Below the pieces are notes generated by a model. The model made no database searches and was not told the DNA's origin. It worked only from the letters and a program-made list of their open reading frames with translations. A stretch of DNA of 64,000 nt, from positions 1 to 64,000 of the forward strand of contig JAURVB010013165.1 in NCBI GenBank assembly GCA_033002965.1, written 5' to 3'. Below are positions 34,824-47,921 of this stretch, one piece after another. The DNA is from Piper betle. Its lineage: Eukaryota; Streptophyta; Magnoliopsida; Piperales; Piperaceae. Position 1 is the first letter of the stretch. Every line of letters begins with the position of its first letter. A program made the position numbers and the translations under genes.

Positions 34824-35599
34824 TATTTCAAACTCCTATAACCTCTTCTTTTTGGACAAAATCTGTTTCATAAGCCTTGCCTCGGCAAATGGTATGTTGA
34901 TTGTCAATTTTCTAAAGATGTTCAGAACATTTTGAAAATTTTGATTTATTTTGTTCATTTGTTGCCTCTATGGATAAGGAAACTTCGGAACATATTTTGC
35001 TAGTATTGGTTGAAGAATTGGTTTTTGCACATCCACCCATTTGTCTTCATTTTCTTCTTCCATGCTTGGGTTTCCTTCTTCCTCTCTTACATCCAGCCTC
35101 TGATTCTTGTAAGGATTAGGCAATTCCTTCCCAATTCTCGATTCGGGTGCCTTGTATTCTTTACCCTCTTCCATTCTTGGTATTTGCGTATCACTTGGGA
35201 GCCTACCGGGTAGGTGATTGTTCAAAGTACCTTCCAATTATCCCAATTAGTTCTTAAGTTTCTGACAAAATCTTGTTGTGTTTGCATCTACTATTGTTGA
35301 GTTTACATAAACTGCAAAAATATATCTTCCATTGACATCTTTTAAATAGGTGGTTGCATCTTGTTTTGTGCTTGGGCCTTAAATCCTAGTGGTGCTTGGG
35401 CTTGAGTTTGAGGTTTCCAACCACCAACTTGATTTCCTCTCCATTAGAAATTTGAATGGTTTCTCCAGGCTGGATTATAGGTGTTGGAGAAATGGTTGTT
35501 TTGAATCCTCTTGTAATTGCCTATGAAGTTGGTGTTCTCTATTTGCAATGGACATTACTCCCATGAATGTTCATTTCTAAAAAATTACAAGATAAGACT

Positions 35600-36560
35600 T
35601 GGACTTAAGCGTTGTCCAAAGTCTTGGTCTAAAGATTCTGCACTTGCTTACTCAATGCTGCCATCTGTGCTGATAAGGCATTAAAAGCATCCATTTGTAT
35701 AAGCTCTGGCACATTCTTCCTTGTTTTTCTATCATACATGATTTGATGGTGATTGGAAGCTAGTTTTTTTATTAGCTCATAAGCTTCATCACAAGTATTT
35801 TTCATGATGGAACCTCCTGTTACAACATCCACTATAGACTTGGTTTGGTTCGTCAACCCATTGTAAAAGTTTTGAATTTGAGCTCATGGATGAATCCCAT
35901 GATAAGGATATTTCCTCAGTAGGTCCTTGAACCTCTTCTATGTATCATAGAAGGATTCATTCTCCATTTGAGCAAATAAACTAATTTCATTTTTGAACTG
36001 CACTATTCTAGATGGTGGGAAATATTTCAGCATGAATTTTGTTGTCATCTCCTCCCAAGTAGTGAATGAGTTGGGTGCCAATGAATTGAACCATATTCTA
36101 GCTACTCCACTTAAAGAAAATGGAAACAATCTTAGTTTGATTGCATCTTCGAACACTTGATACTACTTGTATGAGTCACAAATTACTATAAAGTTTAGCA
36201 GGTGCATGCGGGGATTCTCACTGGATAATCCATTGAACTACCCAACTGATTGCAGCATTTGAAACATCATAGATTAGCTCAAAATTGTATGCTAGAATTT
36301 GTGGTTTCACAATACTAAGATTAAAGTCTTCCACTTGTGGTAGAGCCACTTCTAACAATGATCTGTTGTTGACCTGCTCTAGTTGATTCTAAGGCGCTAG
36401 CCTCACTTGGTTACCCATATTTAGGTTTACAAAAAATTGTTCCATCGGATGCTGTTCCACCAAATTCTAATTGACAAGATTCTGGTTAGCAAAAGCTTGT
36501 TCTCCAATGTTTTGATTCCCAAAGTTTTACCAGTTAAAACTTTTAAGCCATGATTAGCCT
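35600..36560 (-). pseudogene. Athila-type gag relic
   Basis: The minus-strand frame 36156-35938 carries AIKLRLFPFSLSGVARIWFN, TTWEEMTTKFMLKYFPPS and NEISLFAQMENESFYDT. These are the conserved gag (retrotrans_gag-like) motifs of Athila elements. Frame 35856-35629 continues with GGSIMKNTCDEAYELIKKLA and DAFNALSAQMAALSKQVQ, the C-terminal gag region. A stop or shift separates the two pieces. Sequence from 36160 to 36560 continues the region in broken frames. Confidence 0.8.
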
Positions 36561-36711
36561 TCGCTCTCTTCTTATCTAAGGCAAGTCCTTTCTATTTTTG
36601 GGTCTAGAGGAAATTGTCCTTCTGGTTGATTCTTTTGCATATACTACCTAAATATATAAACTAAATAAGTTTTCTAAAATGTAGCTATCAACAAAGATAA
36701 AAACAAAGAAA

Positions 36712-36730
36712 ATTCTCGGCAACAACGCCA
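36712..36730 (-). other. Primer-binding site, tRNA-Asp type
   Basis: The minus strand reads TGGCGTTGTTGCCGAGAAT, close to TGGCGCCGTTGCCGGGGA, the tRNA-Asp-type site usual for Athila elements. It fixes the 5' end of the internal region and places the 5' LTR at higher coordinates. Confidence 0.7.
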
Positions 36731-36737
36731 AAAACTT

Positions 36738-37780
36738 GTTTCTATTTCATTGCATCGCACAAGTGCACACATCAAACAAGTAATAAAATGATGAGTGAGA
36801 ATTGTTCCCATGAGGCTTTAATATTCTAATGTTATTGTTGATAACCAGATTATTAAACATAATGAACTTTCTATAGAGAGTGTATGATGTAATAAAAATT
36901 TACTCTAAACTATCAAGGTGATTAAGAGTGTAAAACTGGTGCAACTAATCTAACTTAGAAGATGATGCAAAGGCATAAGAGTAGAAAATAGTAGTCAAAG
37001 TTAACACAAAGTTAACACAAGCATTGACTTGAATCGAGTTGCTTTCCCGGTTCTTTTTTCTCCATAGATATGTATGGTATTATATGTATGAGCCACAACC
37101 CTAGTCTCCGTGGTTCTTCCACCTGGTTGGGCACTATGCCTTCATGGCTCTTTTTTTATTTTTTATTTGAGTCAAATCTATTTAAATTTAAGATTGTGTC
37201 CCTCATGAATTTAAATTATTTTGCTTATTTGAAACTTCCTAGCCTCACGGGACTCCCCATATAGTTCTCAAGGCCGTTCGATCGCCCCAAGGGTACAAAC
37301 CCAAGGTGCGAAAATTGCACCTAGCACAACTTGCTCCAATAGCGCCCTTGTGCTAGTAGTTTTAGGAAAATCTAATTTTTCTTCTCTAACTTTGGACACA
37401 AAGGTGTTGTCCTAGTGCCCTTGCGTCCAAACTTGGTGATTTCCCTCCTTTTTTCCTTGGATGTATAGATGTTAGGCCAATACCCTTGAGCCCAGTCGGT
37501 GACCCACTTGCCTTTGCGTGATGTTCGGTTCTGTAGAACATGTGTTTGTCCAGTTCGGCCAATTGTGATCTGAGTTGGAAGAGGCCAGTGTAACGACACC
37601 CTACCAGCGCCCTTGCACTGTGTTCATATTCTTATATATAGGGCAGTAATGGGAGCCGTCGCCCTCAAGTGGCAGCATCCCCTTTCCATAACTTTCTCTT
37701 TCCCTAACATTCTCTTTCCTTGGCCATTCAAACTATCAAAATCATTGTCATTCATCTCAGCCCTCTACATCCTCCATATT
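36738..37780 (-). mobile_element. Probable 5' LTR of the Athila relic, ends not defined
   Basis: Its position next to the primer-binding site implies LTR sequence here. It contains several GCGCCCTTG/GTGCCCTTG words at about 37342-37620 and a TATATAGGG near 37636. No second copy exists in the window to define its ends, so the limit with the LTR A-like fragment that follows is arbitrary. Confidence 0.35.
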
Positions 37781-37990
37781 ACTCTTGGCCTTGAGTACAA
37801 GGGCTGAATACTCTAAGACATGTGCCTTCAGTACCCTTTTTTACCACAAGTCTACACATGTGTTGCACAGCAGTACCCGTAAACCTCCACACTTCTCTAA
37901 GTTTGAGGAACTTAAAGGTGGAGTTGTCATGATCCCTCGGGAATGGAGTGGTTCTCCCCAGCTCCAGAGCCCGCTTTGATGAGCACACGC
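37780..37990 (-). mobile_element. LTR A fragment
   Basis: The minus strand matches part of the LTR A 3' half: CTCCAGAGCCCGC (here read on plus), TGATCCCTCGGGAATGGA, AACCTCCACACTT, GTACCCTTTT.TACCACAAGT and GGCCTTGAGTACAAGGGCTGA. The fragment abuts the integrase end of the Tekay-like pol relic. It may be a remnant of that element's 3' LTR. Confidence 0.6.
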
Positions 37991-40200
37991 CCTATCTCAA
38001 GACATGGTCGACGATAACCCTCATTCCATCTCTCACTAAAAATGCGAAATAAAATCCTTTGGATTGGGGTCGGAGACTATCTCCTTTGGAATCCCATGCA
38101 ATTTGACAATATTGTCAACATAAAATCCTACCAGGTATTCCACTGTTCTCATTGATTTCGTGGGGATGAAGTGAGCTACCTTAACTAGTCGGTCCACAAC
38201 TACCCATATGGAGTCATGCTTCTTTTGAGTTGTTGGGAGCTTTGAAATAAAATCGCATGTGACACACTCCCATTTCTACGTTGGTATTTCTAAAGGTTGT
38301 AATAGTCCTTCAGGTAGTTGATGTTGGGCTTTGATCTGTTGGCGAGTCTAACACTTAGAGACAAAATCCACAGCATCCCTCTTCATCCCAATCCACCAGT
38401 AGGTTCGCTTTAAATCCTGATACATTTTAGTAACTCCTAGGTGTATCGAAAACTTTGAGCGATGAGCCTCCTTCAAGATATTCTACCTCAGTGCATTATT
38501 CTTGGGTACACATAACCTTCTCTAAATTTGATCACACTATTTGAATCAGCTACAATGTCAGGAATCTTGTCCAACATTTTATTTAGCTCCTCATTACCCA
38601 TTTGTGCTAGCTTAACACGATCAAGTAAATTATTGGACACAACCAAATTTTCCAGTAAGCCTGTTAGTTGCTCCACCGGGTTGATAGCTACCACTTCTGC
38701 TGACATGGCCCAAAGTCTAGCTAACTGATGACTTTTGTCCACTTTGCCCTTCCGACTCAACGCGTCGGCTACCACATTCGCTTTCCATGGATGGTGTAAG
38801 ATTTGGAAGTCGTAGTCCTTCAAATATTTTATCCACCGCCTCTGTCAAAGGTTAAGGTCATTCTGGGTGAAGATATACTTCAAACTCTGGTGGTCAGTGA
38901 AGACTTCGAACTGGGCTCCATACAAGTAGTGTCTCCAAATCTTCAGGGCAAAAACCACCACTGCCAGTTCCAAGTCATGGGTTGCATAATTTTGCTCATG
39001 AATCTTCAATTGACGAGAGGCATAGGCCACCACCTTACCTTCTTGCATAAGGACGCATCCTAAACCCAACTAAGACGCATCACTGAAGACTAAAAATCCT
39101 TCATTACCATTTGGCAGGGTCAAGACTGGTGCAGTTGTTAAACTCTTCTTTAGAGACTGGAAACTCTCCTCACACTTACTAGTCCATTCAAACTTGACTC
39201 CCTTCCTTATGAGTTTGGTCATTGGCAATACTACTATGGAGAAGTCTTTAATGAATTTCCTATAGTAACCCGCTAAACCAAGGAAGCTTCTGATATTAGT
39301 GACTGACTTAGGTTGTGGCCAATCAGTGATTGCTTTCACTTTTGATGGATCTACTGCAATTCTAGCCTTTGAGACAATATGACCAAGGAAATTTACCTCC
39401 TTCATCCAGAAGTCACACTTTGAGAGCTTGGTGAACAATTGATGTTCTCTCAGAACTTGAAGAGTAATAGATAGGTGCTTCACATGCTCTTCTTCATTAT
39501 TTGAATAGACCAGAATGTCATCCACAAATACAATAATAAACTTATCCAGGTATGTGTGGAATACTGTGTTCATGAATGACATAAAGGCCGCTGGTGCATT
39601 TGTTAGACTAAAAGGCATAACTAGAAACTCATAATGTCCATACCAAGTTCGGAAAGCCATTTTCTATATGTCTGACTCCTTTACTGGCAACCGGTGATAA
39701 CCAGACTGCAAGTCTATCTTAGAAAATATGCCGGCTATTTTTAGCTGATCAAACAAGTCATCAATCCTCTATAAGGGGTACCAATTCTTGACTATCACTT
39801 GATTGATTTTTCGATAGTCAATACATAGCCGAAGTGATCCATCTTTCTTCTTCACAAAAGAACAGGGGCTCCCCAGGGTGAAGTACTTGGTCTGATGAAG
39901 CCTACCTACAACAACTCTTCTAGTTAACTCTTTAACTCCTTAAGTTCTGCTGGAGCCATGCGGTATGGTGCTTTAGAAATTGGTGTTGTTCCAGGTGCTA
40001 GGTCAAGGGAAAACTCCACTGCCCGCTTAGGAGGTAACCCTGGAAATTCTTTTGGGAATACATCGGGAAACTCTGCTACCATGGGAATCATGGACAACTC
40101 TTTGGGTTTTGACTCCGACTCAAATAAGTTAGCCAAAAGGCTTTACAACCCTCACCAAATAACTCGACTGCCTCACCAATCAACACGATACAAGAAGATG
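37991..40200 (-). pseudogene. Tekay/Del-like gypsy pol relic (RT, RNase H, integrase)
   Basis: On the minus strand, 40136-39924 gives [20 protein letters not shown] and [14 protein letters not shown] (RT N-terminus). 39660-39070 gives [30 protein letters not shown] (RT catalytic box intact), [27 protein letters not shown] and [17 protein letters not shown]. 39069-38845 is RNase H ([32 protein letters not shown]). 38823-38488 carries NVVADALSRKG. 38480-38000 is integrase: FSIHLGVTKMYQDLKRTYWW, LPEGLLQPLEIPT, VTCDFISKLPTTQKKHDSIW and VVVDRLVKVAHFIPTK. Stops separate the pieces. Gag and protease are missing, and the sequence breaks off at about 40200. Chromovirus-type (Tekay/Del) is my assignment from motif style. 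Confidence 0.88.
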
Positions 40201-41799
40201 GATCATGCAATGACCGGTTGAAATAGTTGATAAAATAATTATTACTAATAAACAAATATTTAATTTTTCCTTTGCGGTGATAATTACTTAACCCCGATCT
40301 TGATGATTTAGTTGACGGTTATAATTTGTAATCACTACTCTTATTTATAGCAATTTAATTAATTAAATTATTCAATCAAATTATTTAAAATAATTTGTAT
40401 TATTTTAATTCATAAATATTATTAATACTATTATTTTAATTTATTCGACTCTATAAAGTTTCGAACTTTATTTATTTTCATTATGCTATTCAGGTTCGAC
40501 ACGAGCGATTTCTACCCGACTATAGCTAAATAACCCATTTTCTATATTACTGACTCGTTATTAAAATAATCACTTTGTTTACCTAATATTAAATTTAATA
40601 TAGCAAAGGTAAAATCTTTTTTATTAATCACTTATAACCATCCGACTTAATAATTTATAGTACATGAATTACTTATCACCAATTAATTACTATAGTGATT
40701 TTATTACTCATGGATTACCCAATTTTTTATTTACACCAACAACGGTGCATTACATATATAACTTAGCAATTATTATTCATCCAAATCCATAAGTTACTTG
40801 AATTATACCACTACGACCAGCAATAATAGGTACTACGGCATTCCCCAAACAAAAGAAGAAACCAGCAACCCTAGACACAACAAGCATACTATACAGAAAG
40901 GACGATCAACCACAAACCAGCAGTACAACTCACAACGCCTTCATCAACACGAGGGGCAGCAACTAGAACACATCAACACATGCTCAACAAAACAACCAAA
41001 CGACCCAAAGAAACCCCAACAATTCATCGAACCAGAATCGACAAGACCCCATGCATAAGATGTTAGGGATCCTGCAATTCAGCTTGCCGTCTCCAACAAA
41101 AAAACAATCAGGCGTTGCTACATGCACGACCTGATTTGGAAGCCATCGACTGAACGGCATGCCTACTTGATAAGGCACCGCAGAAAACACTCCAAAACAC
41201 AAGCCGAGAGCAAGAAAAACTAGGGGAGACGGGAAGGAGATGGTGGCGATCAAGCCAACATGTAACCTTCTTCCCAAACAAAAAAAAACGTGGGAAAACA
41301 AAAAGATGTGAAGAACGTCATCAACCCTACATCCTTACCATCAAAACCATGCATGCAAGAGTCCTAATGTAAAAGAAATAAGAAAAGGGACGAGATACTC
41401 ACGCAGCAATGAGGAGGGTGCCTGGGACGGAGAGGATACAAGAAGGAGTGGACGGCTAGGGAAAAGGATTTCCCACAATCTTCACAACTATATATATATA
41501 TACAACTCAACGAGTCCCTCAATTAAATTCTTACACCCTACCCTACCGCCCATTCATGAATAGGTATCACTGGCCAAAGTTCGTTCTCCCTTTTCCTCCC
41601 ACTCACCAAGTCGTCACCCACCCAAGACCAGGGTTTGGCCTTAGGTCAAACCATGACCGGTCGACTAATGATCATAATAATCGTGATGACCAATCATATC
41701 GATTCACCCGTACTTCACTTAACCGGGTAAATAAATGGGTAAATAATAAAATATAATAATTAACTAGGTAAAGAATATAACATGTTCGGTCCTTTCTGG
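40201..41799. other. Region between pol relic and LTR fragment, no gene supported
   Basis: 40210-40800 is AT-rich. From about 41500 down to 41050 the minus strand has a TATA-like run (TTGTATATATATATATAG), then a C-rich leader and TGCGTGAGTATC, so it looks like a promoter and transcript start, possibly of an LTR. The minus-strand open frame 41301-40984 (105 codons) is hydrophobic without a domain I recognise. Confidence 0.4.
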
Positions 41800-42480
41800 A
41801 CAGCATCCGCGTCAATTTTTTTCTCACGGTCTTTACAGGCCCGAAGGCAACTTGTGGTAGATCTTTTTCAAAAACACACTCGAATGATCTCATCCTTGAG
41901 GTTATTAATCCGAAAATATAATAGGCTAAATGGCTTGTGTTGAGTGGGATACAATAAATCCACCACTCGACATGCCTGCTTACTTGTAAAAACAACACAT
42001 GATAGAGAATAGAAATAAAACCAGAAGCGAGTCTTAACGGACTTGGTACAAACTCCAAGCATGTCCACGTGCCTAGGCGACGAGCTTCTACTTTGTACCT
42101 ACACATCAAATCTAGAAGCTAATGCCCACTAACTAAATAATGCATCAAACCATCATGAATATCACACATACAATGCGTTCATCATCTAACAATAGTCAAA
42201 CAATCAATGTAAAAATATCCCATCCTATTCATCCCACTTTATTACGTTTTTTAAATTTTGTTGCAGCCAATTAGCATGCTCAAATTTAATTTACTTAATA
42301 AAATCACTAACTTTTAATGAAATCATGCAAATCATCACTTCATTCACAATTAGACATTTATCACAATATTTAATCATTCCTAGTATGCTATGCTAATAAT
42401 TATCAATTGTAAATAATTAAATCAAATAAAATTTTATACTTAATCATCTGTCACACGGCGACAATGACAAAGTTGTGGCT
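41800..42480 (-). mobile_element. LTR A fragment (middle part)
   Basis: The minus strand matches LTR A between its GTGAGGTATAATTA-type and TTGCCTTCGGGCC blocks. On plus one sees GGCCCGAAGGCAACTTGTGG, GATCTCATCCTTGAGG, GTGGGATACAATAAATCCAC, GAGTCTTAACGGACTTGG, GCCTAGGCGACGAGCT and TTAGTGGGC-type sequence. Both ends are truncated. Confidence 0.7.
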
Positions 42481-42592
42481 GGCTCGAGTGAGGATTGTGG
42501 GGAAGAGGGAAAGAAGAAAAAGAAGAAGGAAGTTGATTGAGAAGTATGATGGTGGTGTGGAATATATAGATGTCAAGGTGAGAAGAAGGAAG

Positions 42593-42714
42593 GGTCGTTT
42601 AGAAAAATAAATGGTCGTTTAAAAAAGCGAATGGTCATTTAAGAAAAGCGAATGGTCGTCTAAGAAAAATGAATGGTCGTTTAGAAAAATGAGTGGTCAT
42701 CTAAGAAAAATGAA
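42593..42714 (+). repeat. Minisatellite, about six units of 20-21 bp
   Basis: Six tandem units have the consensus GGTCGTTTAAGAAAAATGAAT, of 20, 20, 21, 21, 20 and 21 bp. Variants alternate CGTTTA, CATTTA, CGTCTA and CATCTA. It lies between two LTR A pieces and is not found in the other A copies. Confidence 0.85.
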
Positions 42715-43947
42715 TATTGCTATTCTTAATAATTTTTAACTACTTCTACATAATATATTTTCTTTAGAAACAAATTATTTAAGTAATTATAACAAATATA
42801 AAAGAAATTATCTATGATAAAATGATAATATGTGTAACACCTCAAATCTACTTCGCGTTCGCGAACAAAACTAGAATATCAGTCCCGATTAAGTCAGTTA
42901 AGCCAAATCCAACTTATGTTGATCTATTCTCTACATCTTAAGATGAAAAAATTAATAGCTATCCATGGATAAATGCACAGAACCCAAACATGCTACTATT
43001 TAGATTATATGACAACAAGTTTACATACCAAAATAATTACAATAAAATCAATAAAAATTCCTAAAAGAAAACAGTGAGAGTCTCCTTTAATAGTGCAATT
43101 TGAGCCACCCTGCCAAATTAACATATATATATATATGTATATTTATAATCTACTGTATAAATCATTTTAAGTCTTAGGTCCCACATGTGCATTCTATTCA
43201 CATTTCACATTAATTTTTGGATCTTGACCCACTTGTTGTACATATTCAATATCTAAATAGATTTATCATAACATATATATTAACATGTCATCATTTGAAA
43301 TTTTGCTACTGAAGCAGATATCATATCACATCAACTTATCATATCTTATCATATCTTTCATTTTATCACATCATTCTCAATATAATGACATCATAACAAG
43401 GTACTAAACATTCTATCATCTGACATATGTGTGTAATTGATGTCACTGCTCCTTCATTTAGGCTTACACATCCAACTCATGATCATCACCTACATATTAT
43501 AAAAACACATCAGTAACGAGTGTTACTGGTCCAAATATAACTACATAGTAAACTGACAAATGCAATTCACTCTCATTTTGAAGAAAATATTTATATACTT
43601 CTCGTGAACACACCCAAGGGCATCTACTGAGGAGCCACCAGACTGGAAATCTGGTTGCATCTTAAACTGACTGGTCTATTGATGCCTCTCGCGACATTTT
43701 CTCATTTTATTTTCTCGTCCATTTGGACTACTAGTATATCCTAGGCCCTCTCCTTTCCACCATAATTCTCCTGGCCTTGAGCATGATGGCCGAGTATTCT
43801 CTAGTAGTCGCCTTTAATAACCTTTGAACCACAAGTTCGGACGTGTAAACCTCCATGTTCTCCGGGTGTGAGGAACTCAAATGCGGAGTTGTCAAGATCC
43901 CTCAAAATGGAACAACTCTCTCACTAATCCTGAGCCCGCTATGACAT

Positions 43948-46750
43948 TGTAACACCCTGATTTTGGTTTTCCTGAGAACCAAATCAGAAATGTTACCATT
44001 GACTCAAATCATGTTTAAAGTTGTTGGTTGATAAGATTCGATCAATCAAATAGATCGGAACAACCAGCTTGGTGTCATGACAATGAAAGACATTGTTAAA
44101 TATACGTCAAAACACAACAAATATAATAAAATAATAACGTTGAGCTTAAGTGTGTGCAACATTTATCTGTCCTCCCACTAAAGTCGACTTAAGAGTTTAA
44201 GACCTACAAATATAATATGAAAATGTCAGTAACGAGTGTTACTGGTCCAAAAAATAACTAGTACAAACTGGCAAATAGGTATTCCATTACCCACATAAAC
44301 TTATGAAACTTTAGAATTGCCTCATACTGGGCGGTAAGCAAACATACTTAAATAAGTGCTAACTCGCATGCACGGTTTACATTCATATTTATACATACAA
44401 TGCTTGCGCCCTCACATCTTCTATATTTCACCTGCCATGGTATTCGAGTGGCAAAAGGAATAGTTAAGTTAGTGCTACAAATTTCGGAAATGTGTTGCAT
44501 TACGCAGTACCCTCATACACCACACTACCTCAGGGTTTAAAGGAGTACTAGTGCAGTCCACCCATATCACCATACCGCTCGCTTTCTTATTCGTGAAATT
44601 TGTAAAAATGTGTACACTTATATAATAGGTTTAGTGAAGAGGCTTATATCATATATTTTTAGAGCTTCAATTTGAAAACCAACAAGAAATCTCATCCTTG
44701 TAGTTTTATTAAAAATGTGTAGAAACACGATTAAATGGCCCGACATCGGAGGGATCCGATAAAACATCGCCGATGTCATCCTACATCTAAAACACGATTA
44801 AACTCTACACACAGGGAGTCAAACAGAGATCGAGACATACTAAATACAAATAATAAATAAATAAATAAATAACTAAACAAAGAAATGCACTCATAGATAA
44901 TTAGATAAACAATAAATACATGAACATAAATAATACTCTAATCATAAAATAATAATATAATTAAACTATATGAATACACCGGTAAACACGAGTAAATAAC
45001 ATATATACTTGTGTTAGTAAACATATAAATAATTAAAAGTAATTCAATAAATAAAAAAATAGTTAATCCTCATTAATCATGAATAATAATAATATAATAG
45101 TTATACAATATAAGAATACATAATTTAATACAAATTAATAATAACATACACGCGATAAACAAACAAATAAATAAATAAATACACACACACACACATATAA
45201 ATATACACACACAAAATTTAGTAAACATTAATAAGACTAATATTAATAAGTAAATATATCATTAATAATAATAAGTAATCATATAAACATGCACTATAAT
45301 CAATAAATACACGAATAATACCAAATGAACAATAATTAATAAATAAAATAAAATAATAAATAAAGAAAAATAATCATAATATCCAAACATGTTAAATCAT
45401 GTGAATATGCATCTAAACTAAAACAAAGGTTCTCGAATTACCAAAAATAGTTGAAAACAGCCGAAAATGGCTAAAAATGAGCTGAACCAGACTTAAAAGA
45501 GCTGAACCAGACCAAACTGAACTAAACCAACTCAGTCTGGATGGACATGATGGACATGAAACATGGGCAGGTGGACTCGGGCACAGCCAGGCAGACGTAA
45601 ACATGGGTAGCGGGTAAATAGGCCGACGAGGGGAGGCAGTGTTCGTCACCAAAAACACTAACGGTGGCACGGCTGGGGTCACCGCTGGTCTGGATTGACA
45701 GCCCATGTGATGAAGAACATGATGGGGGTGGTGATTGGCACAGTCCAGCATGTGGCTGGCCAAAAAACTACCAGAAAGAGAGCGATATCGCCACCAGGTG
45801 CGATGACGTCACTGGCAGTGATCGCAGCCATGGTGGTCATTATTGGTTGTCTCAAAATGGAGATCTCGGTAATATGAAGCTATGTGGGTGGTTAGGTCAG
45901 GTGGCGGCGGCGAAAATCGAGTTGTAAAACTCCCTCACCAGCAGCGATTGCGGCGCCAGTGGTCGTGAGTGGTATGAATGAAAAGCCGGCCACGAGACGG
46001 TCATGGGGGTGCTTGTCCCATTGTAGGGGGCGAGGCAGAGACTCGCTGGTGGCGACCCGAAGTGGCAGTGGCACTAGGGGTGTACCTATGAAATCATGGG
46101 AAATCTGTGATAAATAACATGGTAAAGCTAGGGCTAACGTGGATGGCTCAGATCTTGCCACATGGCATGATCTGAAAGTCTGACAACTTGCCCTCTAGTG
46201 AAACCCACCTGTGGGTATATGCAATATACATATGGACGGAAAGCTCGGATCAAGACAGTTTAAAATCAAAATTGATTCGAGTCTTAAAAGTGACTCTATA
46301 GGTGGGAATTGAGGCAAGAAGGCTAAATAGGCATCGAACCCTAAACTCAATGGGATGATAATCTATGACTCAATCAAGCTGGGCCTACAGGGGCAATCCA
46401 ATAGCCTGAAACCCATATGATGTATACAAATGAGATACCTTAAAAATCCCAAATGGATACTAAATGCTGCAATGGCCTAGATCTAGGCCTAAAACCTTGG
46501 CTAAGTCATAAAAATCATATGTATACTCACGTATACATTGATAACTCATGCACTGTTGTAACCCAATTGAAGCTATCATGTGCATGTCAAGCATACTCAG
46601 CAACCATAACATGCTCATATTGCCATCTGGGCCTCATACTCATATTCTGAAAATTGGTCTGACTCGTACTCATTCGAACCGACCTGATATTGACTCGAAC
46701 CGAAAAAACTACAATTGGGTAAAACCATAAACCAAAGTTGAGGTTTTACA
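43948..46750 (-). mobile_element. Family B LTR, 2.8 kb, inside the split LTR A
   Basis: On the minus strand it starts TGTAAAACCTCAACTTTGG (46750) and ends CAAAATCAGGGTGTTACA (43948). It shares the GACTCGAGTCA-type start, the GATGTCGGGCCATTTAATC block, the GAGGTAGTGTGG block and AGTATGTTTGCTTACCGCCC with the copy at 4697-6694. It keeps a ~600-bp A/T-rich section of TTTA-type simple repeats (44840-45400) that the shorter copy lacks. No internal domain is attached. Flanks GACAT and ATTGT do not form a clean duplication. Confidence 0.85.
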
Positions 46751-47921
46751 ATTGTCACGCTCACCCACTCATGGAACGTGTGAGACAGTTTCACCATCTC
46801 CCATCTTACTGAAAACTTGAAAAAATTATATATATAGGCTTAGGAAGGGATTTATATAATCAGCCCGAAGGCAAATTATGGTGGATCTTATTTTCGAAAT
46901 CATACCCAAGGGATCTCAGCCTTGAGGGTTATTAATCTGAAAAACTATTCGACTAAATGGCCCGAGTTAAGTGGGATCCGATAAAACATCACTTAATCTG
47001 TCCTACAAACAGTAAAAAAATAAATCTTTATAGAATAGAACAATAAATCAGGGCAAGTCCTTAACGGACTTGGCAAAAGCTCCAAGCATGTTTTTGTGCC
47101 TAGGCAACGAGCTCCTACTTCGTACTTATATATCAAAACTAAATAGTAACGATCATTCTAATCATGTGATGCATAAATGAGAAGAACTATATAAAATCAC
47201 AGTCAATCAAACAAGGAACACAACAAAACATATGCAATCAGATAATACATGTGGTTACTCACATAACCTAAGTACTCATAATAACTTAGCCTTAACCATG
47301 AAAACCTAAGCCCTTATTGCCTCTTTCTCATGCACCAACCTGGTAACTAATGCATGCATACTAAATCCAAGTGCATCTACTCATCATCACATCATATGAA
47401 ACATGCAATATCAATTACATCAAAATCTCAACCTAGGGTATCCAACCATGATTATCACATGATACTAGTATTACATACACCAATTATAAATATATAATAT
47501 ATAGTTCAGAAGATTATATTTACCTATTAATATCTAGCTAGGTATTCCATTTATACCATTTCATGACAATTACACAACATTAAGAAAATTTGCATTCTAA
47601 TTGTATAATCAATTCATCAAATATTTACCGACTTACATTCTTTGGTCCAAATCATCCTCATTGTATTTTATGATAATAAGTTATTAATAATCAACTATAA
47701 CATCTTTATTAGTAATAATCAAGTTATATGCAATTCTACCATTCCATCATCAACCGTTATTGCATCACAATTTAATGAATATATCATGCTAATTAATCAC
47801 ATACCATGAATTTAATTTTAAATTAGGTATACCTAATGTCGGCGCTGACGATGATGGCAGCAACAGTCATAGCTGGCTGAGGGAGGACTTGCCTGGGCTA
47901 GGACTAGAGCACATAGCTAAG

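Larger units (their letters stand above)
30719..36735 (-). mobile_element. Athila-type Ty3/gypsy retrotransposon relic
   Basis: On the minus strand the order is primer-binding site (36730-36712), gag (about 36560-35600), aspartic protease (34823-34302), reverse transcriptase (33330-33111 and 31765-31000) and RNase H (to about 30720). This is the gag-PR-RT-RH order of Ty3/gypsy elements, and the sequence motifs are those of the Athila group. Integrase and a 3' LTR were not found. The relic is interrupted by a ~1.35-kb insertion (31766-33110) and a TRIM (33606-34199), and every domain carries stops or frame breaks. It is an inactive copy. Confidence 0.85.

Noticed and set aside
37613..37988. 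Opposing open frames of 64-69 codons
   Set aside because: They overlap a fragment of LTR A and match the same frames in other LTR copies.
40984..41301. Minus-strand hydrophobic 105-codon open frame
   Set aside because: It could suggest a membrane protein, but composition and position beside retrotransposon pieces, with no family resemblance, do not support a gene.
42593..42714. Short regular repeats, considered as a CRISPR array
   Set aside because: Units are contiguous without spacers, and the host is a plant. It is a minisatellite.
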